Positions 6,995 to 14,315 of a stretch of 64,000 nt of DNA are shown piece after piece. The DNA is taken from assembly GCF_018219155.1 (NCBI RefSeq), contig NZ_CP056124.1, positions 1 through 64,000 of the forward strand, written 5' to 3'. A program made the position numbers and the translations under genes. How positions within the stretch are numbered: the first letter of the stretch is position 1; the number at the start of each line of letters is the position of its first letter. The DNA is from Moritella sp. 24 (GTDB taxonomy: Bacteria > Pseudomonadota > Gammaproteobacteria > Enterobacterales > Moritellaceae). Below the pieces are notes generated by a model. It was not told the DNA's origin and made no database searches. It saw nothing but the letters and a program-made list of their open reading frames with translations.

Positions 6995-9736
6995 GTGAAT
7001 ACATTTAATTTAGAACAAGCGGTGAAGGTCGTTAACCGCATGGTGTTCGACCCAAAGAAACTAAACCAAGAACAAACAGCGATGCTACTGTCTGGTGTTG
7101 GCTGTGAGCTGCAGCTAGAACCAGTGTCGCTTGAAGATGTAGAGCAAACTTATTTACTTAATGCGCTAGTGGCTGATGACCACTTACTTTCAGCTATCAC
7201 AACCCGTGTAAACAAGCTTGAAAGAACTATGCGTGCTTTTGTTAAGTCATTAAATGGTTCGTTAACCGGTAGTGAGCTGGTGGCTGGTGCAGATGTAGAC
7301 CCGGATAAATCCGGTGGTAAAGCAGTTGGTAACGCGATTGTATCTAAACCACGTAAAGCGGGTGTATATGCGATCATCACAGCGTTAATCCCAATTTCAG
7401 ACGGACAAAGTATTTCCATTATCTTTTATGCACCGGATGATGACCCTCTTAAGATCACAGCGAACGATACGCTTATTGCCTTTCGATTCTTGCTGAACAA
7501 GCGAGACATTACCCACATTGTCGCGCCGAACAACGGAAAAGATATTTCTTTACGCATGACCACTACCTCACTTGCTGATGCTCTAAATAAAAACAGTGCT
7601 AAGTTTGCCGCTAACCAAGAAAAAGTAACCGGTGAAAAAGCAGCCCTGGAAGAAACCCAAGCAGCCCTAGAAGATGCAGTGAGTGAAACCGAGTCACTGT
7701 CTGACAGTATCGAACTGACAACCCCTGATGCAAAGCGTATCGAATCATCTAATCAACGACTAGCAGCGAAGGTGGATAACCTTAAAAACAGCAACCAGTT
7801 GCTTGAAGATGAAATTGCAGCGTTTAATGCTCAACGCTCTAGTGCTGATACGGTTGATGTTGATGCTGGTGGTGCAGGCGATGATATTGATAAAGAACTT
7901 GCGCGAAAAGCTGACACAGCAAAAGTATTAGGCGGCGCTAACTTCTGGTATGGCTTACGCGCTAGACCATTACAAGGTGGCGCTCAACCTAAAGATAATA
8001 CTGCAGCTCTGACAAAAGAAGAGGCAGAGCGTAAATTCAGTGATACAAATAAAACAAATGTACGTTGGGGTGCGGTTGCATACAGTAAAGAGCTATCTGA
8101 TAAAGAAGTTTCAGATTATGAGCTAATTAAACTTGGTCCTGATAGTAACTACATACCAGAAACGCCACCAGCCCAAGACGCACCGACAGAAGATGACCTG
8201 GTTGCTGAAATCCATGAGGCGATGGATGATAACAAAATCTTCCCGCAGCTAGGTAATCGTTCAATCGGCACCAATCCAAACGGTACATTCAGTTTTTCTA
8301 CATTAGATGATGTGATGGACGTTATTTCTATCTTACGTGCAGAGGAGCGCTACGCTGGATTAACAGTGGTTCCTATGCAAGTAGCCAATCGCATTAAAGC
8401 AGAACGTGAAGATAGAGCTGTAGCAACACGCGAGCAGGCTGATGATGAAAGAAATGAAACACGTTTCAATGAGCTAGTGCCATTATTTAAAGCATTAAAA
8501 GGCGATGCCTCAGTGCCGTTAGGCTGGGAACAGTACGATATTACAGATCATGTTGATGCTTTTAATGAAAGTGATGTACCAGTACCGTTTAGTATTGTCA
8601 CATCACCTGCAGGCCTTATCGATGATGGTGGTGAATTTACTTATAAGCTGACACTTGATCCAAATGATTCAAGTAAGTTTTCATTATCACCGGTTAACGG
8701 CCTTAGAATAGCCGATAACATTAATAGCTTTGCTGATGCTCTTCAATTAATGCAAGTCGAGTACAAAAAGCGCTTACATTCATTTGTTGAATCTTACGGT
8801 GAAGAAAACCCTGATTACTCAGCGCAGTTAAACGCAGATATTCAAGCCCATCTAGTCGAAGTCGAAAAAGAGACACCTAAGCCTCGCGCTAAAAAGTCGT
8901 CATCATGGCAGGAATTCTTTAATGAAAGTGACACGGCTAAAATTGAAGGCGCGATTAAAGATGGCCTGGACGTATCTTTCTTTGCCAGTGACAACAACGG
9001 GAAACCAAGCCTTAACTTCGATACGCCACGCGGCTATTTCTCAATTGACCTAACGATTGAAGATGAACGTGACAACGCATTAACCGCTATCGACAAGTGG
9101 ATTGCCGATGCACCGGTTCGAGCTCGAAAGGTCGAGTCTGACGCGTTATCGGATTTACTTAGAAATAAGCGCTCACCTAAAGGCTGGAAGTTAAAACAAG
9201 ATCACAGCATGGACATTGAAAGTACGCCCAAGTGGACACTTGATTCACCTGCAGGCGCTATCGATGTTAACGGCGTAATGGATTACTTGATTCAAATGGA
9301 CCCAACTAGCCCAGGTAAAATGCGCTTACTGCACGGTGAAGGCGGCATTATCGCAGAAGGTTTAATGTCATTTAATGATGTGAAGACTGCAGCGAAAGAC
9401 CAATACATCAAAGACCTGCCAAACTTTGTTGCTGAATACAGTGATGATAGTGGATCTTTTTCAGCACAGCTAACCGCCGACATTGAACAGTATGCACCTG
9501 TCCAGGACGAGCAACCAATCGAACCAGAGAGTGATCCAGTGTTAGACAAACACCTTGATACATTAAAGCGTATCACCAATAAAGAAATGGGTATGCAAGA
9601 GTCCTCTGCAGCGCTTGAAGAAATTGGCGCTTACTTTGAGCAGACCGATAAAGTGGATGAATTTGAAGGTGAGTTAACACAAGCCGTCAATGTCGTAACT
9701 GAAATGGTGAAAGCCGAATTCTCTAAAGTAAACTAG
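6995..9736 (+). CDS. Large polyvalent protein with DarA C-terminal-type domain
   Basis: 913 residues, GTG start with GTGGAG upstream. Residues ~130-205 contain Y-AIITALIPISDGQSISIIFYAPDDDPLKI..NDTLIAFRFLLNKRDITHIVAP, the pattern I associate with the DarA C-terminal domain, followed by a coiled coil (205-280). The rest consists of acidic modules, two of which look related: both carry W-x-FNESD/SP-type segments and a PAG-I-D strand (about 525-560 and 725-765). Probably injected with DNA together with the DarB-like protein. Length rules out a simple scaffold; a tape measure is unlikely given the neighbours. Confidence 0.7.
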   Translation: MNTFNLEQAVKVVNRMVFDPKKLNQEQTAMLLSGVGCELQLEPVSLEDVEQTYLLNALVADDHLLSAITTRVNKLERTMRAFVKSLNGSLTGSELVAGADVDPDKSGGKAVGNAIVSKPRKAGVYAIITALIPISDGQSISIIFYAPDDDPLKITANDTLIAFRFLLNKRDITHIVAPNNGKDISLRMTTTSLADALNKNSAKFAANQEKVTGEKAALEETQAALEDAVSETESLSDSIELTTPDAKRIESSNQRLAAKVDNLKNSNQLLEDEIAAFNAQRSSADTVDVDAGGAGDDIDKELARKADTAKVLGGANFWYGLRARPLQGGAQPKDNTAALTKEEAERKFSDTNKTNVRWGAVAYSKELSDKEVSDYELIKLGPDSNYIPETPPAQDAPTEDDLVAEIHEAMDDNKIFPQLGNRSIGTNPNGTFSFSTLDDVMDVISILRAEERYAGLTVVPMQVANRIKAEREDRAVATREQADDERNETRFNELVPLFKALKGDASVPLGWEQYDITDHVDAFNESDVPVPFSIVTSPAGLIDDGGEFTYKLTLDPNDSSKFSLSPVNGLRIADNINSFADALQLMQVEYKKRLHSFVESYGEENPDYSAQLNADIQAHLVEVEKETPKPRAKKSSSWQEFFNESDTAKIEGAIKDGLDVSFFASDNNGKPSLNFDTPRGYFSIDLTIEDERDNALTAIDKWIADAPVRARKVESDALSDLLRNKRSPKGWKLKQDHSMDIESTPKWTLDSPAGAIDVNGVMDYLIQMDPTSPGKMRLLHGEGGIIAEGLMSFNDVKTAAKDQYIKDLPNFVAEYSDDSGSFSAQLTADIEQYAPVQDEQPIEPESDPVLDKHLDTLKRITNKEMGMQESSAALEEIGAYFEQTDKVDEFEGELTQAVNVVTEMVKAEFSKVN

Positions 9737-9745
9737 GTAGGTCGA

Positions 9746-10612
9746 ATGAAACCAAATGATAAGATCAAGCTACAGTCGGAGGCTGTAGCTCTTTTTGGTC
9801 GCTTAACAGGGTTAAGTATCATTAAGAAAGTACCGGTTATTAGTCGCCTGACTGATATTGTCGTATTACTAACAAAAACGATTGTTGCGTATGTAGCGCC
9901 AATTTTTGAACGTGCAAAAACGATTGCTAAATTTCACGTTAACTCAAAATCCTTTGCAGAGGGGAGTGATTCAGTCAAAGGCGTGTCACTTGATGTATTA
10001 AATGATTCTGGTGAAGTGTTACTTGAAGTGCAAGAACGGTTTAGCCTGCCTAAGATTAAATTCTTTGGCAGTGGAGCAAGAGCGCCAAATAAACACCGCT
10101 TATCCGGTAGAGCGAAGGCTTGCTACCTTCATTCACGGGATAACGACTTTAGCCGCCCTGGTTACACAGATCAAATATTAATAAATACAACAATAAAGGC
10201 TGATTTAACGCATGTTGAAAGACAAGGTGTAGCAATGGCCATGTCTCGTCAATTCCCACTTGATGCCCACCAGCGTAAATCAAACAAGTCAGTGAAAGAC
10301 CCTGATGCACTAGCCGTCATCATGGCACTTACCGAATGGCCTTGGAGTCATAGCCAATCAGCAAAAAACATAATGAGTCACGAGGCTGGTCATCGCTTGC
10401 ACTCATATCTTGATTCACAAGGTGTCGCTATTAACCAGCTATTAAGACGCGGCTATGATAAAGGTTGGCATTATTGCTTAAGCCAGTATGGAACGACAAA
10501 TATAAATGAATTTATGGCCGAGGCATTTAGCTGTTACATGCAGGACAAGCATGAGCTTATCTATCCCGAACTACTTCAATTATTTAAAGAACATGACAAG
10601 GCGGTTGCATGA
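9746..10612 (+). CDS. HExxH metallopeptidase-like polyvalent protein
   Basis: 288 residues. HEAGH at 212-216 with a downstream INEFMAEAFSC segment (about 256-266) gives the two His and the third acidic ligand expected of a gluzincin zinc peptidase. The first 45 residues (K-DKIKLQSEAVALFG.L...SIIKKVPVIS.LT) closely match the N-terminus of the gene at 10797, although the rest does not. Such a shared leader on unrelated cargo suggests a head-targeting or cleavage signal. A virion-delivered protease is a reasonable inference; the substrate is unknown. Confidence 0.75.
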   Translation: MKPNDKIKLQSEAVALFGRLTGLSIIKKVPVISRLTDIVVLLTKTIVAYVAPIFERAKTIAKFHVNSKSFAEGSDSVKGVSLDVLNDSGEVLLEVQERFSLPKIKFFGSGARAPNKHRLSGRAKACYLHSRDNDFSRPGYTDQILINTTIKADLTHVERQGVAMAMSRQFPLDAHQRKSNKSVKDPDALAVIMALTEWPWSHSQSAKNIMSHEAGHRLHSYLDSQGVAINQLLRRGYDKGWHYCLSQYGTTNINEFMAEAFSCYMQDKHELIYPELLQLFKEHDKAVA

Positions 10613-10797
10613 GTAATGTAATAACGAAAGCTCAAAAGCTATGTAATGAACGCAGACCCACAGCTAAAACATGGGAAACGTTCCAGGCACTTTATGAACG
10701 CGCTGATGACTCAGCAGAAAAGATGATGCTTGATGACCTTAGTTCTACGTTAGAACGTAATTTGATAACGTTAAATGTGATTTACGGGGGGAGCTAA
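10609..10797 (+). CDS. Small protein between polyvalent genes
   Basis: 62 residues, overlapping the previous gene by 4 nt (ATGA) and the next by 1 nt (TAATG), so clearly part of the operon. Helical, no motif recognised. GGGGGGAG just before its stop is the RBS of the following gene. Confidence 0.7.
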   Translation: MSNVITKAQKLCNERRPTAKTWETFQALYERADDSAEKMMLDDLSSTLERNLITLNVIYGGS

Positions 10798-11600
10798 TGT
10801 TAAAGCCATTAGAAAAAATCAAACTTAATAGCCAAGCCGTAGCACTACTTGGCCAGTTAGAATCTGCAAGTATTCTAAAACGTATCCCGTTACTCACCGA
10901 GCTAACATCAATTATCGTTAAGCTTGGGGGTGATGCTGGTGGCGATGGTGCTTATGCTGCAAACACAAACCCGACCCAGGCGCAGAAACAAGCGGGGAAC
11001 TACAAGAAGGGGCGCATTACCTTTGGTCCATTTAACATTGCGATTGAAAACCCGAAAGGTTCAACCCGTAGCGGTACGGATGAAAACGGTGATGATTGGT
11101 CTATCACACTAAAGAACCATTACGGCGACATAATGAAAACTATCGGTGCAGATGGCGATCCTGTTGATGTGTTCTTGGGTGATAACACCGATGCTGAGTC
11201 TGTATTCATCGTTGATCAAATAGACCCAGCTACGCGTAAGTTTGACGAGCACAAAGTAATGCTTGGATTTAATAGCCTGGCTGACGCAAAGAAAGCGTAC
11301 TTTGCTAACTACGCGGATAACTGGCAAGGGCTTGGTGAAATCACGGCATTTAAGATGGCCAAATTCGAGCAATGGATTAACGGCGGAAACACCAAGGCCG
11401 CAGTTAGCTATACCGATGGTTCATTTCAAAAAGTAGATGCACCAGCTCCGGCCAGTTCATTAACGCCAAGTGATTATGTCCACATGTCGGCAGTTGAATT
11501 GAAAATGGCAATGTTCAAAGCGAGCAATGAAGATAACCATTCTTTAGACAATATCGCGCTTGTTTTTGACCATTGGTTAACGATAAACCAAGCCGCATAA
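10797..11600 (+). CDS. Pyrophosphatase-like-domain polyvalent protein
   Basis: 267 residues. Residues 1-45 are the same leader as in the metallopeptidase gene at 9746. Residues ~75-195 carry the pattern GPFNIAIENPKGSTR...W...L..HYGDI..T.GADGDPVDVFLGD.....VFIVDQIDP.T.KFDEHKVMLGF, typical of the inorganic-pyrophosphatase-like domain found in large phage and plasmid polyvalent proteins. Acidic residues DGDPVD could bind metal. Last gene of the dar-like operon, followed by the 52-bp hairpin element. Confidence 0.75.
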   Translation: MLKPLEKIKLNSQAVALLGQLESASILKRIPLLTELTSIIVKLGGDAGGDGAYAANTNPTQAQKQAGNYKKGRITFGPFNIAIENPKGSTRSGTDENGDDWSITLKNHYGDIMKTIGADGDPVDVFLGDNTDAESVFIVDQIDPATRKFDEHKVMLGFNSLADAKKAYFANYADNWQGLGEITAFKMAKFEQWINGGNTKAAVSYTDGSFQKVDAPAPASSLTPSDYVHMSAVELKMAMFKASNEDNHSLDNIALVFDHWLTINQAA

Positions 11601-11614
11601 CCAATACATAACGG

Positions 11615-11666
11615 GAGGTGGTCGCCATGCGACCACTCTATAAAACAATAACTTAAAAACTTTAGG
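11615..11666 (+). repeat. 52-bp hairpin element, copy 1
   Basis: Contains the perfect hairpin GTGGTCGC-CAT-GCGACCAC and then TCTATAAAACAA and ACTTTAGG. It recurs as an almost exact inverted copy at 14252-14303. Both copies follow the stop of a Dar-type gene and directly precede the next gene, whose RBS they may supply (TTTAGG). Confidence 0.8.
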
Positions 11667-11674
11667 CTTTTTAC

Positions 11675-12409
11675 ATGGACCAAAAAACAAAGGACCTCAT
11701 AACCGCGATACGCTCAGGACCGGCTTATGAAAATCCGACCAAAGATGTATTACCACAAGTCGCTAGCCAGGTATCACTCAACAGCAGTAAAGTCGCTACG
11801 CTTATCGTTGCCATTGACGCATCAATTCCCGAACCACCACCAGCACCAGGCCCATCGTCATTAACTGAAAAGGTTATCCCGCCATTAGAACAGAGCTGGA
11901 TGGATAGGCTTAACGCAGTCAGTGCTTATTGCGCAACTGTTAATGCCGGTTGTTCAGTGTGTAACTCTCATGTTGCTCACCTTGCGAGTACGTTCTCAGA
12001 AAACATTGGACTACACAATATGGGTGCATCCGTTCTTGAAGAGATGGACGGTGACGGCATTGATAAGTTTAATCAGGCGTATGACTTAGTAAAATACACA
12101 GCGCTATCATCGATGAACGATGCTGTTATCTTGCTTAACGATATTCACGGTAAAATACCATCGCGTTATAGCAAGGATGATATGGAGAGAGAATTAATTG
12201 AACTAGAGCAGATAGTTAGCAGTGGGTTAAATTATAATCAATATTACGATAACCTGATAAAAAATGAAAAAAATATTAAAGGAGTGTTGGTTCAAGCCGC
12301 CAAGGACTCATTATTGGCAAGTCAATCACAGACCTGGGCAAGCTCAGAGCATACAGCTGAGATCGTAGCGATGACGGGCAGTACAGCATTAAAAGATGCT
12401 CTGAAATAG
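11675..12409 (+). CDS. Conserved-looking phage protein of unknown function
   Basis: 244 residues, soluble, mostly helical after a proline-rich linker (PEPPPAPGPSS, about 51-61). A Cys cluster (C-x-(9)-C-x-x-C) lies at about 89-102. Starts 9 nt after the first 52-bp element. It follows the dar-type operon and may still be transcribed with it. No family recognised with confidence. Confidence 0.75.
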   Translation: MDQKTKDLITAIRSGPAYENPTKDVLPQVASQVSLNSSKVATLIVAIDASIPEPPPAPGPSSLTEKVIPPLEQSWMDRLNAVSAYCATVNAGCSVCNSHVAHLASTFSENIGLHNMGASVLEEMDGDGIDKFNQAYDLVKYTALSSMNDAVILLNDIHGKIPSRYSKDDMERELIELEQIVSSGLNYNQYYDNLIKNEKNIKGVLVQAAKDSLLASQSQTWASSEHTAEIVAMTGSTALKDALK

Positions 12410-12476
12410 GTATTTAAAAGTGGGTACCAAAGGGACATTTTAGGGCTTTTTTTTGTTATGAAAATGGCACTAAATC

Positions 12477-12494
12477 GTCCTAACAATGAGGTTA
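12477..12494 (-). promoter_or_regulatory. Dispersed 18-bp box (TTGTTAGGA type)
   Basis: Read on the minus strand it is TAACCTCATTGTTAGGAC, 16 of 18 like the best copies. Located in the gap after the 11675 gene. See the dispersed-operator finding. Confidence 0.6.
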
Positions 12495-12578
12495 TATTCT
12501 ATCAAGTGAGAGCGTTCGAAGATCTTTATACCTTGACTAATGATCGTTTGTGATCAAAACTTACGCCCAGATACAAAA

Positions 12579-12605
12579 AAACCACCCGGCAAGGTGGTTC
12601 TTTTG
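12579..12605 (-). terminator. Bidirectional intrinsic terminator
   Basis: AACCACC-CGGCAA-GGTGGTT. On the minus strand the hairpin is followed by seven T, a strong terminator; on the plus strand by CTTTTGTT, a weaker one. It lies immediately below the structured region, so a minus-strand RNA would end here. Confidence 0.8.
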
Positions 12606-12607
12606 TT

Positions 12608-13222
12608 GGAATGACCAAGGGAAGAGAAACACTTAGCAGTCCGGAACTATTGCTAATTATAGGGAAACACCCCTAGAAGTCAAATATTCTCTTCCCAAAG
12701 CCATTCCATTATCTCTGTTTTATATATCTGTCATGTCTCGACCGCGTTTACCGTGGGGCAAAATGACGCGCTAGCTAACCACACGAATGTTTGAAAAATC
12801 GTGCGGGTGTTGGTTCGTGGTACTAGGGCATCCCTGTTGGATAAAGCAGTAAAACCGTCTATAAAATAGAGCATTTAACACATGTATCGGTTAGCGAGTA
12901 CAAGAGGTTTTTACCACAGCTCGCAATGAAAGAGGCAGCGCAATACAGACCTACGGTTTAATAGACCGATTAAGTCGAACAACGTGAATATATTGGGGTA
13001 AACCCTTGTTTGCAGTGTAAAAGTGCGCGAGAGAACTCAGGTAAAAGTACAGTGAAAATGTACGAATCTCTCAGTTTTGGACGTTCCACCGATCCAAGCC
13101 AGTTGTGTGATCTCCGAGTTGGCTATACGTCATGTATGTCGATTTAAAACACGCTGTTAAAGCCTAACCTGAATTTTTAAAACTGTCTTTTTTAAAGGGC
13201 AATTTTAAAAATTTGGGTTAGG
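12608..13222 (-). ncRNA. Candidate large structured non-coding RNA
   Basis: This 0.6-kb stretch has no credible reading frame but many consecutive stems. At 12608-12707 the arms GGAATG/CATTCC and GGGAAGAGAA/TTCTCTTCCC enclose two hairpins (TTAGCA/TGCTAA and TAGGG/CCCTA), giving a three-way junction. Further stems include AACCA-CACGA with TCGTG...TGGTT (12777-12814), GCGAG/CTCGC inside ATCGGT/ACCGAT (12886-12970), GTACA/TGTAC inside GAGAGA/TCTCTC (13030-13072), TTGGA/TCCAA, and a 20-bp stem at 13163-13182/13203-13222. Strand is inferred from the terminator at 12579. Giant phage RNAs such as GOLLD or ROOL are comparable in setting; identity with them is not claimed. Confidence 0.5.
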
Positions 13223-13377
13223 GTTAGCTATGCAGTAGGAATGAAGCAACCGGATAGCAACCATCATGTATCTAAAGACAAAAAAAATTAAATAGATAAG
13301 TTAAAATTGTTTATTTTTTAGTTAATATGGCTGAGTATTAGCACTGAAACTATAATTGAGAGGGGAGATTAATACAT

Positions 13378-13731
13378 ATGACAATTGAAAATAAGATAGA
13401 AAACATCATTATTTACAACAAGAAGTCAGAGGTTCCTGCCCACTTGGTAGGTCATGCTGCTTTCAATGGTTGGCAAAAGAAACTGATTCAACCCTGCGCG
13501 AAATTGGTCACGAAGAAACAAACAAGATCCTTTTATGATCATGACGCTGAATTGGTAAGATTGAAGAATGAGTACCCATTGCGATTCAATGAGGACCCTA
13601 ATTTGTATGATAGAACTGAATTAAAACGTTTAGGCTTTGCAGATTCAGAGATTCAAAACCCGCAAGCGGAACGTGTAACCAGCTATGGCAATTGGTATTA
13701 CTTGTACGCCATGCCAAAAGCAATGTATTAA
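13378..13731 (+). CDS. Unknown protein
   Basis: 117 residues, start with a strong RBS (GAGAGGGGAG). Polar, slightly basic N-terminal half, aromatic-rich C-terminus (YGNWYYLYAMP). No family recognised. It stands alone, with a strong hairpin after its stop, between the candidate RNA and the convergent gene at 13818. A possible -10 (TATAAT, near 13351) lies upstream. Confidence 0.7.
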   Translation: MTIENKIENIIIYNKKSEVPAHLVGHAAFNGWQKKLIQPCAKLVTKKQTRSFYDHDAELVRLKNEYPLRFNEDPNLYDRTELKRLGFADSEIQNPQAERVTSYGNWYYLYAMPKAMY

Positions 13732-13734
13732 GTT

Positions 13735-13769
13735 GAGCACCGTGTACTGATAACCCGTACACGGTGTTC
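13735..13769. terminator. Hairpin between convergent genes
   Basis: GAGCACCGTGTAC pairs with GTACACGGTGTTC around a 9-nt loop, about 13 bp with one wobble. There is no T-tract, so it may act as an RNA-stability element instead of an intrinsic terminator. Confidence 0.5.
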
Positions 13770-13817
13770 AATTGGTATCAAAGAGGCATTGATAGGCCCT
13801 TCAAGTAGAGTGAGAGC

Positions 13818-14240
13818 CTAGATATTAAACGTAGCCCCAAATATCTGTGACTCCATTTCTTCATCTTCAAGCGTTAGCTCTACAGGCTCATTATCAGCCG
13901 TGTAGTAAACATGCTTGTTAGAATAGGTGTAACCGGAGGCAAGGTTACTCTCTTGAGCTAAAAACGCAGCACAGACCGTTACAGCATCATTTGCATAGCT
14001 AAATTGGTTATCAAGCTCAGTATCATAAAGCTCGCCTGACTCTACGTTGTCAGTAGCTAAGATCAAGCGTTTCAATGGCCACCAGAAACCACCAAACGAG
14101 CGATACAGCTTTTTATCTTTGCGTAATGATTCAATGACACCGGCAATGTAGCGCTGGGTAAAGACTTCATCATTTACACCACCTCTATTTTCTTCTAAAA
14201 AAGTAGCAACCTGGGTAACACTTGGCTTTTCAATTTGCAT
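13818..14240 (-). CDS. Unknown protein downstream of the DarB-like gene
   Basis: 140 residues, acidic, with an N-terminal helical part and a C-terminus DEEMESQIFG. Minus strand, starting 12 nt after the second 52-bp element, with TTTAGGA as RBS. Likely the second gene of the DarB operon. No family recognised. Confidence 0.7.
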   Translation of the reverse strand: MQIEKPSVTQVATFLEENRGGVNDEVFTQRYIAGVIESLRKDKKLYRSFGGFWWPLKRLILATDNVESGELYDTELDNQFSYANDAVTVCAAFLAQESNLASGYTYSNKHVYYTADNEPVELTLEDEEMESQIFGATFNI

Positions 14241-14251
14241 TTTTAATAATT

Positions 14252-14303
14252 CCTAAAGTTTGTAAGTCGTTGTTTTATAGAGTGGTCGCCATGCGACCAC
14301 CTC
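14252..14303 (-). repeat. 52-bp hairpin element, copy 2 (inverted)
   Basis: Inverted near-copy of 11615-11666. The hairpin arms and the flanks (CTCTATAAAACAA, ACTTAxAAACTTTAGG) are conserved; the centre is CATGG versus CCATG and two or three other bases differ. It lies between the stop of the DarB-like gene and the start of the gene at 13818. Confidence 0.8.
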
Positions 14304-14315
14304 TGTTAACTCGCG

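Noticed and set aside
6995-9736. Tape measure protein
   Set aside because: Length would suit, but there are no long helical or hydrophobic segments typical of tape measures, and the DarA C-terminal-type domain and neighbours fit a polyvalent protein.
12608-12707. tRNA gene, or hammerhead ribozyme, in the three-way junction
   Set aside because: The acceptor-like arms exist, but there is no 7-nt anticodon loop or T-loop sequence on either strand, and no CTGATGA core of a hammerhead.
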